From NCBI GenBank assembly GCA_030731175.1, contig JANQUM010000013.1, positions 5,596 through 11,333 of the forward strand: DNA of 5,738 nt, in the 5' to 3' direction. The notes beneath the pieces were generated by a model. It was not told the origin of the DNA. It searched no databases and saw only the letters and a program-made list of their open reading frames with translations. Both the position numbers and the translations under genes were made by a program. How positions within the stretch are numbered: position 1 is the first letter of the stretch; the number at the start of each line of letters is the position of its first letter. Of this stretch, positions 1 to 5,733 are shown one piece after another. This DNA is from Spirosomataceae bacterium. GTDB lineage: Bacteria > Bacteroidota > Bacteroidia > Cytophagales > Spirosomataceae.

Positions 1-114
1 CGGATTTTGTGCTTCCGCACAAACTGAAATCAGCACCATCAAAAGGGTGATGAATGTTGTTATTCGAGGGGTATTTTTAGCGAAAAGGTTTTTCATAATC
101 GGTAAATAATTCAT
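1..114 (-). CDS. N-terminal fragment of a secreted or periplasmic protein, function unknown (runs off left edge)
   Basis: Reading leftward from the ATG at 114, an open frame of 38 codons continues off the window edge. The visible peptide is a classic Sec signal peptide. It has a charged start (MNYLPIMKNLFAKNTPR), a hydrophobic core of about 13 residues (ITTFITLLMVLIS) and a small-residue cleavage site, AEA followed by QNP, at about residue 35. The mature protein is therefore exported, and only a few of its residues are visible, so no family can be assigned. Two in-frame ATGs compete, at 114 and 96. I chose 114 because GGAG (plus-strand CTCC at 121-124) lies six bases upstream, a rare good Shine-Dalgarno in this window. 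The ATG at 96 has no such site but gives a more typical signal-peptide length. The gene lies downstream of the coiled-coil gene on the same strand but is separated from it by a terminator. Confidence 0.75.
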   Translation of the reverse strand, partial: MNYLPIMKNLFAKNTPRITTFITLLMVLISVCAEAQNP

Positions 115-131
115 CTTGTTCTCCAATAAAA

Positions 132-160
132 CAAATAAAAGAAGAAATGGTTAAACACAA
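132..160 (-). promoter_or_regulatory. Possible promoter of the secreted-protein gene
   Basis: On the minus strand, TTG (plus 158-160) is followed after 18 bases by TTTATTTG (plus 132-139), one mismatch from the Bacteroidota -7 consensus TAnnTTTG. It would give a very short leader ahead of the ATG at 114, or about 30 bases ahead of the ATG at 96. The -33 part abuts the terminator of the upstream gene. AT-rich DNA gives such matches by chance, so this is tentative. Confidence 0.3.
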
Positions 161-192
161 AAACGGGAAGCCTTAAAAGACCTCCCGTTTGT
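151..192 (-). terminator. Rho-independent terminator of the coiled-coil membrane protein gene
   Basis: The arms AAACGGGA (161-168) and TCCCGTTT (183-190) are perfect 8-base complements. On the minus-strand transcript the stem extends inward through G-U, G-C, U-G, C-G and U-A pairs to a four-base loop, giving about 13 pairs. The transcript then continues as a U-rich run (UUUUUGUGUUU, ending near 151). It starts 19 bases past the stop codon of the gene ending at 209. The plus-strand side has no T-run, so it acts for minus-strand transcription. Confidence 0.85.
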
Positions 193-208
193 AAATAGCG
201 AGTGAATA

Positions 209-1159
209 TTATTTAACGGTAAAGGTCGACTGGCCAATCCGAAAATCTTCGGCGTAGAGTTCAATCGTATATTTTCCTGACTCGTAGGGTGCTCCTCGAG
301 AATAGATGAAGTCAACCGTTTGACCAGTATTATCGTAAAATATGGTTTGTTTTGCGGTGTACACGGTTTCTTTTCCACCAAAGTTGAAAGAACCAGATCC
401 GGTTGCCATATCAGAAATTACGTTTCCACTCGGATCAACCAACCTCACGTAAACGGGTTTATTTTCTTTTTTCGTTAACGGGTTTTCAATAAGCTTGAAA
501 GCGATTTTTACCTTGTCAATTCTTCGGGCTTTATAATCTCCGCCGTCACGCTCACGCCCACGGGAGTTGATTGCATTTACGGAAATATTTGTCGCTTTTA
601 AGGCTGCTGCCAAAGTAACTTTATCGCTTAGCTCGCGATTACGAACAGAATAATTGTTAACCGAATCACTCAAAGCATTTTTTTGTATTTCAAGATCTGA
701 TTTGATATTTGTGAGCGTGCTTACCTCGCTTGTCAATGTTTGGTTTTGCGTTGAAAGTTGCGTATTTTCTGAACGCAAACGAGCAATTTCCTCGTCTTTT
801 TTCAGCAAAGCAGATTCGTAGTTCTTAATTTTATTTTTGTATTCGCTGATATTCACATTTCGTGAATTTAACAATGCCCGCTTGTCACTATCGAGTTGCA
901 CCTTTAGGGCTTCAAGTTCTTCAATCTGACCACCAAGGGCAGAAACTTCGGCAATTTTAGCATCAAGTTCACGCCCAATTGAATCCAATTTAGATTGTGT
1001 TATTAATAACGTACGTTCTTTTTGGGTTACGTCAATATTTAGTTCGCTGTTTTCTTGACGGGCGTTGAAATACAAGAAACCGAACAAGACCGCCAATGCG
1101 ATTGCTAAAATTAAGCCCGCTTTGATGACCGAGTTATTCGACGATTCTGAATGTTCCAT
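209..1159 (-). CDS. Membrane-anchored coiled-coil protein with C-terminal beta-rich domain, function unknown
   Basis: This 316-residue protein has three parts. Residues 1-10 are a short polar, probably cytoplasmic N-terminus, followed by one hydrophobic segment at about 11-31 (VIKAGLILAIALAVLFGFLYF) that should act as an uncleaved signal anchor. Residues about 35-185 are rich in E, K, Q, L, S and N with heptad-like leucines, indicating a long coiled coil facing the periplasm. Residues about 215-316 alternate short beta strands and turns (KVKIAFKLIEN, PVYVRLVDPSGNVI, GKYTIELYAEDFRIG, STFTVK), suggesting an Ig-like sandwich. From memory, this architecture recurs in uncharacterised Bacteroidota proteins, often mislabelled as chromosome-segregation proteins because of the coiled coil. 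No catalytic motif is visible. A structural role in the envelope is inference. The ATG at 1159 has no clear Shine-Dalgarno but fits the membrane anchor. The gene is probably monocistronic, with its own promoter and terminator. Confidence 0.9.
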   Translation of the reverse strand: MEHSESSNNSVIKAGLILAIALAVLFGFLYFNARQENSELNIDVTQKERTLLITQSKLDSIGRELDAKIAEVSALGGQIEELEALKVQLDSDKRALLNSRNVNISEYKNKIKNYESALLKKDEEIARLRSENTQLSTQNQTLTSEVSTLTNIKSDLEIQKNALSDSVNNYSVRNRELSDKVTLAAALKATNISVNAINSRGRERDGGDYKARRIDKVKIAFKLIENPLTKKENKPVYVRLVDPSGNVISDMATGSGSFNFGGKETVYTAKQTIFYDNTGQTVDFIYSRGAPYESGKYTIELYAEDFRIGQSTFTVK

Positions 1160-1180
1160 AGGGATATTTATTATTTAAGG

Positions 1181-1195
1181 TATTGATTTTCAATA
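1181..1195. repeat. Inverted repeat in the leader of the coiled-coil gene
   Basis: TATTGA-TTT-TCAATA is a perfect 6-base inverted repeat around a 3-base centre. It lies between the candidate -7 element and the start codon of the gene beginning at 1159, so it could be a repressor operator or a small leader hairpin. It is AT-rich and short, and chance is a real alternative. Confidence 0.35.
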
Positions 1196-1204
1196 GTCAA
1201 GCCA

Positions 1205-1235
1205 CAAAATTAGCGGGAATACTGGTAAATGCTAA
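1205..1235 (-). promoter_or_regulatory. Candidate promoter of the coiled-coil membrane protein gene
   Basis: On the minus strand, TAATTTTG (plus CAAAATTA, 1205-1212) matches the Bacteroidota -7 consensus TAnnTTTG at every fixed position. About 20 bases upstream only a weak -33 element is present (TTAG, plus 1232-1235, where TTG is expected). Transcription would start near 1198, giving a leader of roughly 40 bases that contains the inverted repeat at 1181-1195. Confidence 0.5.
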
Positions 1236-1269
1236 GTTTTACGGCAACATTTGTTTTTCACAAAAACGC

Positions 1270-1298
1270 TTGTTCTTTTCGTTTATTACGTAACTTGA
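1270..1298 (+). promoter_or_regulatory. Candidate promoter of the kinase-like gene
   Basis: TTG at 1270-1272 is followed after 18 bases by TAACTTGA (1291-1298), which matches TAnnTTTG except at the last two positions. The spacing fits the Bacteroidota housekeeping sigma factor. The implied leader to the ATG at 1318 is only about 15 bases, which would explain the absence of a Shine-Dalgarno sequence there. Confidence 0.4.
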
Positions 1299-1317
1299 GT
1301 AGATAGTTGATTGATTT

Positions 1318-2346
1318 ATGGCTTTAATATCGAAGAAAAAAATCCCGTTCAATATTTCTCCTTTACTTCGCAAGTATTTGTTGAAATACGGTCGGGAAAG
1401 AGCGTTGCCGCTGCGTTACAGTGATTTGCTACGATACGATAACCGTATTCCGCTTTACGACACAAAAGGCGACGATACGCTTTGGGAAACGGTATTTTAC
1501 GCCCAGTCAGATTTGGCGGAGATTTACCATAACCTCAAAATAATCTATGCCGACCTCAAAACTGACGGCGATGCCAGCGTTATCGAGCATTTAGTGGTGG
1601 ATCGGGTAGATTTTTGCACCTACGCAAATACATCACCGTTTAGAATACGGATTATAAATCGAGTAAATGATAACTACGATTATTTTTATGTGAAAAATGC
1701 GGACGCCTCGCGGGTTTACGGTTTAGAACTTGAGCATATTTTGTCTCCGAATGTTTTAAACTACGTTACTTACAAAGAAACGTTGGTGGAAGAACACATT
1801 GCGGGAATCCCGGGGGATATTTTCATGGATAATCACCTCAGCGACGTTAACTTAAATCCAATCAGATTAGCGAAAGAATTTATAAAGTTCAACGAAAGGT
1901 GCTTCGTGCGGCTTCTTGGTGATATGCACTCTTCAAACTTTGTGGTAATCATTACGCCAGATTTTGAGGATTTCCATTACCGAATTCGGGCAATTGACTT
2001 TGACCAGCAATCTTACGAAGGCAGTCGCTCGGTGTATATGCCGCAGTATTTCAAGCAAAATAACCGCATTATTGAAATGGGCATGAAGTACATGACCCCA
2101 GAATCTGTGAAGCAATATCAAATTGAAGAACGCTCATTAATTGCCAATCGAATGCACGCTGAACGCCTGCGATTAAAAGATTTGGTGTCGGTCATGAAAA
2201 CGGATGTAATCTATCTTCCCGAAAACTTGGAAATCCTAAAAAAGGATTTAGAGATTTACTATAAAGACGCGTCTTTCAAAACCTGCAAAAACATGGGGGA
2301 TATTCTGGAAAGAAGCCTGCGTCACGTCATCCGTGAAACGGCGTAA
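1318..2346 (+). CDS. Uncharacterised protein with protein-kinase/APH-like fold signature
   Basis: I do not recognise a named family for this 342-residue soluble protein, but its motifs appear in kinase order. K126 in a beta-strand context (YFYVKNAD) could be the ATP-binding lysine. Glutamates at 136 and 138-139 in the following helix could be its partner. VEEHIAGIPG at 157-166 resembles the hinge of aminoglycoside/choline kinases. LGDMHSSNFVV at 200-210 matches the catalytic loop (family form GDxHxxN), with D202 as likely catalytic base and N207 as metal ligand. AIDFDQ at 225-230 matches the metal-binding D of the DFG position (D227). The N-terminal ~110 residues and the helical, basic C-terminus are unassigned. 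The substrate is unknown: small molecule, lipid head group and protein are all possible. No signal peptide or membrane segment is seen. The ATG at 1318 has no Shine-Dalgarno. It is transcribed divergently from the coiled-coil gene, and its last 25 bases overlap the convergent DUF423 gene. Confidence 0.85.
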   Translation: MALISKKKIPFNISPLLRKYLLKYGRERALPLRYSDLLRYDNRIPLYDTKGDDTLWETVFYAQSDLAEIYHNLKIIYADLKTDGDASVIEHLVVDRVDFCTYANTSPFRIRIINRVNDNYDYFYVKNADASRVYGLELEHILSPNVLNYVTYKETLVEEHIAGIPGDIFMDNHLSDVNLNPIRLAKEFIKFNERCFVRLLGDMHSSNFVVIITPDFEDFHYRIRAIDFDQQSYEGSRSVYMPQYFKQNNRIIEMGMKYMTPESVKQYQIEERSLIANRMHAERLRLKDLVSVMKTDVIYLPENLEILKKDLEIYYKDASFKTCKNMGDILERSLRHVIRETA

Positions 2347-2696
2347 ATCAATAACCCCCAACCCGCTATCATCAGCGTTCCGCCAATTGGAGCAACAGCA
2401 CCAAACGCCTTAATACCCGTAAAGCAAATTATATAAAGCGAGCCGCTGAAAATCAACACGCCAATAAGCATGCAGTAACCGCTGTAAGTCATGAATTTTG
2501 TCGGAATTTCTTTAAATAAAAGCCCGATCAAAATCAAAACCAATGCGTGATAGAATTGATATTTCACCGCCGTTTCAAACGTAGCCGTTCTGCCGGAGGC
2601 TTCCAGCATTTTTGCGAACGCATGAGCACCAAATGCCCCGATGGCAACGCCCAAAAGTCCTAAAATTGCACCTGATTGAAGAAATAATTTGTTCAT
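2322..2696 (-). CDS. DUF423 family small integral membrane protein
   Basis: This 124-residue protein belongs to the DUF423 family (E. coli YgdD is a member), at the normal length for the family. Diagnostic stretches are GAFGAHAF (20-27), FETAVKYQFYHAL (40-52), LIFSGSLY (81-88) and VAPIGGTLMIAGW (101-113). Four hydrophobic segments, at about 5-25, 47-62, 70-92 and 98-120, indicate an inner-membrane protein with four helices. The biochemical function of the family is not established. The ATG at 2696 has no Shine-Dalgarno, and the conserved N-terminal motif follows it at the expected distance, supporting this start. The gene is divergent from recQ, with 100 bases between the two start codons. 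It is convergent with the kinase-like gene, and the last codons (SRMT and stop) lie inside that gene's 3' end. Confidence 0.93.
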   Translation of the reverse strand: MNKLFLQSGAILGLLGVAIGAFGAHAFAKMLEASGRTATFETAVKYQFYHALVLILIGLLFKEIPTKFMTYSGYCMLIGVLIFSGSLYIICFTGIKAFGAVAPIGGTLMIAGWGLLIYAVSRMT

Positions 2697-2753
2697 AGCT
2701 GAAAATGAGTTAGGGTTTAGCTCCGAATAACTGTCGGGATAAGTTTATGGTTC

Positions 2754-2763
2754 GTAAATTTAC
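2754..2763. promoter_or_regulatory. Palindrome in the DUF423/recQ divergent promoter region
   Basis: GTAAATTTAC is a perfect 10-base palindrome midway between the divergent starts at 2696 and 2797. It includes TAAATTTA, one mismatch from the -7 consensus TAnnTTTG on both strands, so it could serve as a shared or overlapping -10 region. No good -33 element sits at the right distance on either strand, so the assignment is weak. The rest of the 2697-2796 interval shows nothing else clear. Confidence 0.25.
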
Positions 2764-2796
2764 AGTTGGTAAAAATAATGAAAGAATCTCTACTTG

Positions 2797-4938
2797 ATGA
2801 ATAAGTCCACTGTATTAAAAGAGTATTTCGGGTACGATAGTTTCCGCCCGCTGCAAGCCGAAATAATTGACCACGTAACTTCAGGAAATAACGCCTTAGT
2901 ATTAATGCCCACCGGCGGTGGAAAATCGGTCTGTTTTCAAATTCCGGCACTGCTTTTTGACGGGCTTACCATTGTAATTTCGCCGCTTATTGCCTTGATG
3001 AAAGATCAAGTGGAAGCTTTACGAAGCAACGGAATAAAGGCATCTTACCTCAACTCATCTTTGAGTATGCAAGAGCAAGACGCAGTACTTTGGGCGGCTA
3101 AAATGGGCGAGTTGAAATTGCTCTACATTGCTCCCGAAAAGCTGTTTTCGGGAAACCTGATGGCGATGTTTAAAGAACTGAAAATCAGCCTTTTCGCCGT
3201 GGATGAGTCGCATTGTATTTCGTCTTGGGGGCATGATTTCCGCCCTGAATACCGACAACTTGCCATCATAAAAGATGAATTTCCGAATACGCCAATCATT
3301 GCCCTCACAGCCACAGCAGATAAAGTAACCCGAAAAGATATTTGTCGGCAGTTACACATTCCCGAAGAGAATACATTTATTTCGAGTTTTGATCGCCCCA
3401 ATATTAGTTTGGCGGTGCTTCCGGGTCGGAAGCGGATGAATCAAATTCAGGATTTCCTGAAAACCGTTCCGAACCAAGCGGGTATTATTTATTGCCTCAG
3501 TAGAAAAGGTACGGAAGCCGTTGCCGCAAACTTATTGGGAGCCGGAATAAAGTCAGATTTTTACCACGCCGGAGTTCCCGCCGATAAGCGAAGCCGTGTG
3601 CAGGAGCGTTTTATCAAAGACGATATTCAGGTTATTGTGGCAACGGTTGCCTTCGGAATGGGAATTGACAAATCGAACATCCGGTGGATTATTCACTACA
3701 ACTTACCCTCAAACGTAGAAAGCTTTTATCAGGAAATTGGACGTGCCGGACGAGACGGAACAAAAGCCCAAACCAAGCTCTTTTATAGCTACGGGGACAT
3801 CATTACCCGCAGCCGCATGATTCAGGATTCTAACTCGCCCGAAGAGCAGAAGGAACTGATGGAAGCCAAATTAGAACGAATGCGGCAATACGCCGAAGCT
3901 AATATTTGCCGCCGACGGATTTTGCTCAGTTATTTCAACGAAGAAATGCAGCAAGATTGCGGCAACTGCGATGTCTGCAAAAATCCGAGAAGTCGTTTTG
4001 ACGGAACGGTCATCGCCCAAAAAGCTCTTTCGGGCATTGCCCGTGCCAATCAGCAAGTGGCAATGGGAATGCTGATTGATATTTTGCGGGGAAGTCGAAA
4101 TCAAAACCTCTTACGTGCCGGCTACGAAGAACTCCCGACTTTTGGGGTAGGAAAAGACTTGAAATTCGAAGAATGGGCGGATTATATTTCGCAGTTGCTC
4201 AATTCTGGAATGATGGATATTGCCTACGACGAAGGTCACGCTTTCCGGCTAAACTCAGTGAGTTGGCAAGTCTTAAAAGGCGAACGAAAAGTGGAGCTTT
4301 CAGAATTTATATCAGCAAAAGAACGAAAAGCCCTCGAAGACGAAAAAGTACCAGCGAGAAAGTCTAAAACGGAAATTATCCGCAACGAATTATTCGAGAT
4401 TTTACGTCAATTGCGGAAGCAACTCGCCGATAGTCTGGGCATTCCACCGTATTTAGTTTTCAATGATTCGTCGCTTTCAGAAATGGCGGACAGAAAGCCA
4501 ATCAGTCCGGGGCAATTTATGACGATTTCGGGTGTTGGGCAGGAAAAAATGCGGCGTTACGGCAACGTTTTTATCGAAGAAATCCTGAAATATGTCAAAG
4601 CAAATTCCGAGAAAGGAGTTCGGCTGACAAAAGGGCTAACTTACCACGTGACACTGGAAATGTTTAAAGACGGACAAAGCATGGAAGAAATTGCGACCGA
4701 ACGTAAACTTTCGCCCACAACCATCGTTGGGCATTTGGTCAAACTCAAAAACGAAGGCGAAGACATCAACCTAAAAGATTTGATTGATGATTTCACCTAC
4801 GACGAAATTGCAAAAGGAATGAAAGCCATAAAAATGCAACCGAACGACCCCATGAAGCCCCTTTTTGATTATTTTAACGGCAGCATTGACTACGGAAAAA
4901 TCAGGGTTGCGTTGGCGGTTATGGGGGAGAGCAATTAA
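2797..4938 (+). CDS. recQ: ATP-dependent DNA helicase RecQ
   Basis: This 713-residue 3'-to-5' helicase of superfamily 2 acts in the cytoplasm in recombinational repair and replication-fork restart. Motif 0 is YFGYDSFRPLQ (10-20) and motif I is MPTGGGKS (37-44, K43). Motif Ia is ISPLIALMKDQ (61-71). Motif II is DESH (136-139, usually DEAH), followed by the aromatic-rich loop SSWGHDFRPEY (142-152). Motif III is ALTATAD (169-175), motif V is VATVAFGMGIDK (281-292) and motif VI is QEIGRAGRDG (312-321). The zinc cysteines are all present: C371, C388, C391 and C394. A winged-helix RQC domain follows at about 400-500, an HRDC domain at about 525-605, and a helix-turn-helix extension at about 610-713 (HTH_40-like, SMEEIATERKLSPTTIVGHL). 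The start is the ATG at 2797. A TTG directly before it is less likely, and an in-frame stop at 2779-2781 limits further extension. It probably heads an operon with the acetyltransferase. Confidence 0.97.
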   Translation: MNKSTVLKEYFGYDSFRPLQAEIIDHVTSGNNALVLMPTGGGKSVCFQIPALLFDGLTIVISPLIALMKDQVEALRSNGIKASYLNSSLSMQEQDAVLWAAKMGELKLLYIAPEKLFSGNLMAMFKELKISLFAVDESHCISSWGHDFRPEYRQLAIIKDEFPNTPIIALTATADKVTRKDICRQLHIPEENTFISSFDRPNISLAVLPGRKRMNQIQDFLKTVPNQAGIIYCLSRKGTEAVAANLLGAGIKSDFYHAGVPADKRSRVQERFIKDDIQVIVATVAFGMGIDKSNIRWIIHYNLPSNVESFYQEIGRAGRDGTKAQTKLFYSYGDIITRSRMIQDSNSPEEQKELMEAKLERMRQYAEANICRRRILLSYFNEEMQQDCGNCDVCKNPRSRFDGTVIAQKALSGIARANQQVAMGMLIDILRGSRNQNLLRAGYEELPTFGVGKDLKFEEWADYISQLLNSGMMDIAYDEGHAFRLNSVSWQVLKGERKVELSEFISAKERKALEDEKVPARKSKTEIIRNELFEILRQLRKQLADSLGIPPYLVFNDSSLSEMADRKPISPGQFMTISGVGQEKMRRYGNVFIEEILKYVKANSEKGVRLTKGLTYHVTLEMFKDGQSMEEIATERKLSPTTIVGHLVKLKNEGEDINLKDLIDDFTYDEIAKGMKAIKMQPNDPMKPLFDYFNGSIDYGKIRVALAVMGESN

Positions 4939-4950
4939 TTTCTATTTAAA

Positions 4951-5487
4951 ATGACCTTCAGACTAACCGAAGAGAAAGACCTTCCTGAAATATTGCACCT
5001 TTACCGTTCTGTGGCTGATGATCCGACAGGTATCGCAAGAAGTAAGGAGGAGGTTAACGAAAGTTACATTCAATCAATTTGGCGAAGCATAGAAAGCGGC
5101 GGCTTAGGAATGGTAGCCGTTTTAGACAATCAGATAATTGGAGAAATACACGCTTCGCAAAAAGGCATTCATATTTTTGATCATTTACTTTCGTTTCTTA
5201 CCATCGGGGTAAGTCCTGATTTTCAAGGAAAAGGCGTGGGCAAACAACTTTTTCGGGCGTTTTTATCTCACGTAGAAAGCCACAGAACTGACATCTACCG
5301 AGTCGAATTAGAAGCGAGAGCTTCAAATATTGCGGGGATTCGTGTGTACGAAAGCGTAGGGTTTGTATTAGAGGGACGCATGAAGAATCAAACCCGAAAT
5401 GCCGATGGCAGCCACGAGGATGGTGTTTCTTACGCTTGGTTTAACAAAAAATACGATCATCCTATCAAACTGAGTAAAACTCGATGA
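4951..5487 (+). CDS. GNAT family N-acetyltransferase
   Basis: This 178-residue protein has the full GNAT fold: an N-terminal strand-helix (MTFRLTEEKDLPEILHLYRS), a central strand pair (GMVAVLDNQIIGEIHAS, 53-69), motif A, and motif B. Motif A is LTIGVSPDFQGKGVGKQLF (83-101), with the acetyl-CoA pyrophosphate loop QGKGVG at 92-97. Motif B is NIAGIRVYESVGFVLEGR (126-143), with the usual N...Y...GF pattern. It transfers an acetyl group from acetyl-CoA to an amine. The substrate cannot be read from the sequence. The C-terminal part (MKNQTRNADGSHEDGVSYAW) resembles relatives of the ribosomal-protein acetyltransferases, but this does not prove a RimI/RimJ-like role. The ATG at 4951 lies 12 bases after the recQ stop, behind an A/T-rich leader without Shine-Dalgarno, so the gene is probably co-transcribed with recQ. 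A functional link to RecQ is not implied. Confidence 0.92.
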   Translation: MTFRLTEEKDLPEILHLYRSVADDPTGIARSKEEVNESYIQSIWRSIESGGLGMVAVLDNQIIGEIHASQKGIHIFDHLLSFLTIGVSPDFQGKGVGKQLFRAFLSHVESHRTDIYRVELEARASNIAGIRVYESVGFVLEGRMKNQTRNADGSHEDGVSYAWFNKKYDHPIKLSKTR

Positions 5488-5492
5488 TACAA

Positions 5493-5520
5493 CTTCCCAA
5501 AGGTAAAAACCTTCGGGAAG
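5493..5520. terminator. Hairpin between convergent GNAT and hicA genes, likely shared terminator
   Basis: CTTCCC (5493-5498) pairs with GGGAAG (5515-5520), and AAGGT (5500-5504) pairs with ACCTT (5509-5513) around an AAAA loop. The one odd position (5499/5514) is an A-C mismatch in plus-strand RNA but a G-U wobble in minus-strand RNA, so the minus-strand stem is a continuous 12 pairs. It starts 6 bases after the acetyltransferase stop and 22 bases past the hicA stop. Neither side has a proper U-run (the plus side is followed by A9 at 5525-5533), so efficiency as an intrinsic terminator is uncertain. Confidence 0.6.
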
Positions 5521-5541
5521 CATCAAAAAAAAACGGTGATT

Positions 5542-5733
5542 TCACATCTTTTCAACGCCCAATTGTTTGCAGATTAAATCGCAAAGCCGATTATCAATAG
5601 TTGGATGTCGAGGAACGGTTGTCTTTTTGCCATTAACTGTACTCGCAAAAATGTCGTGTTTACTTCCATTTCTATGCAAGTGGCATCCGTGCAAAGATAA
5701 GTGTTATATAAATTTGTTTCTTTTAACTGTCAT
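5542..5733 (-). pseudogene. hicA: HicA-type mRNA interferase toxin gene, interrupted by an in-frame stop
   Basis: Read leftward from the ATG at 5733, this frame encodes a full-length HicA-like protein of 63 codons except for a TAA at codon 10 (plus-strand TTA, 5704-5706). HicA is a small double-stranded-RNA-binding-fold ribonuclease that cleaves mRNA and is neutralised by HicB. Family features seen here are the glycine-cysteine turn (HGCHLHRNGSKHDIF, 15-29) with the likely catalytic histidine H26 in GSKH. A basic strand leading into NGKKTTVPRHPTI (34-46) follows, then the C-terminal helix RLCDLICKQLGV (49-60). Relatives have Lys, Arg or similar at the stop position (as in LIKHL), so a single AAA-to-TAA change would explain it. 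No in-frame ATG follows until the last codon. A TTG at codon 14 (5692-5694) is the only plausible restart, and it lacks a Shine-Dalgarno. A sequencing error is possible. The start overlaps a TAA as TAATG, suggesting a gene just upstream, probably hicB, beyond the edge. Confidence 0.82.

Noticed and set aside
151..381. Minus-strand 76-codon frame over the 3' end of the coiled-coil gene
   Set aside because: It overlaps the beta domain in another frame and runs through the terminator hairpin, with no recognisable domain.
2322..2336. TCACG-TCATC-CGTGA as a terminator for the convergent gene pair
   Set aside because: The stem is only five pairs, lies within coding sequence, and is not followed by a T-run on either strand.
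2794..2796. TTG as an alternative recQ start
   Set aside because: An ATG follows immediately at 2797 and gives the normal N-terminus. Neither has a Shine-Dalgarno that would favour the TTG.
3055..3401. Minus-strand open frames of 67 and 92 codons opposite recQ
   Set aside because: They lie wholly inside conserved recQ helicase motifs, have no family features, and are explained as antisense shadows.
5043..5053. Strong Shine-Dalgarno-like AAGGAGGAGG inside the acetyltransferase gene
   Set aside because: It encodes K-E-E of an intact GNAT domain, and no start codon follows at a usable distance. It looks like coincidental codon use.
5525..5533. A9 run as a terminator U-tract for a rightward transcript
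   Set aside because: In the plus-strand RNA it is an A-run, not a U-run. In the minus-strand RNA the U-run comes before the hairpin rather than after it.
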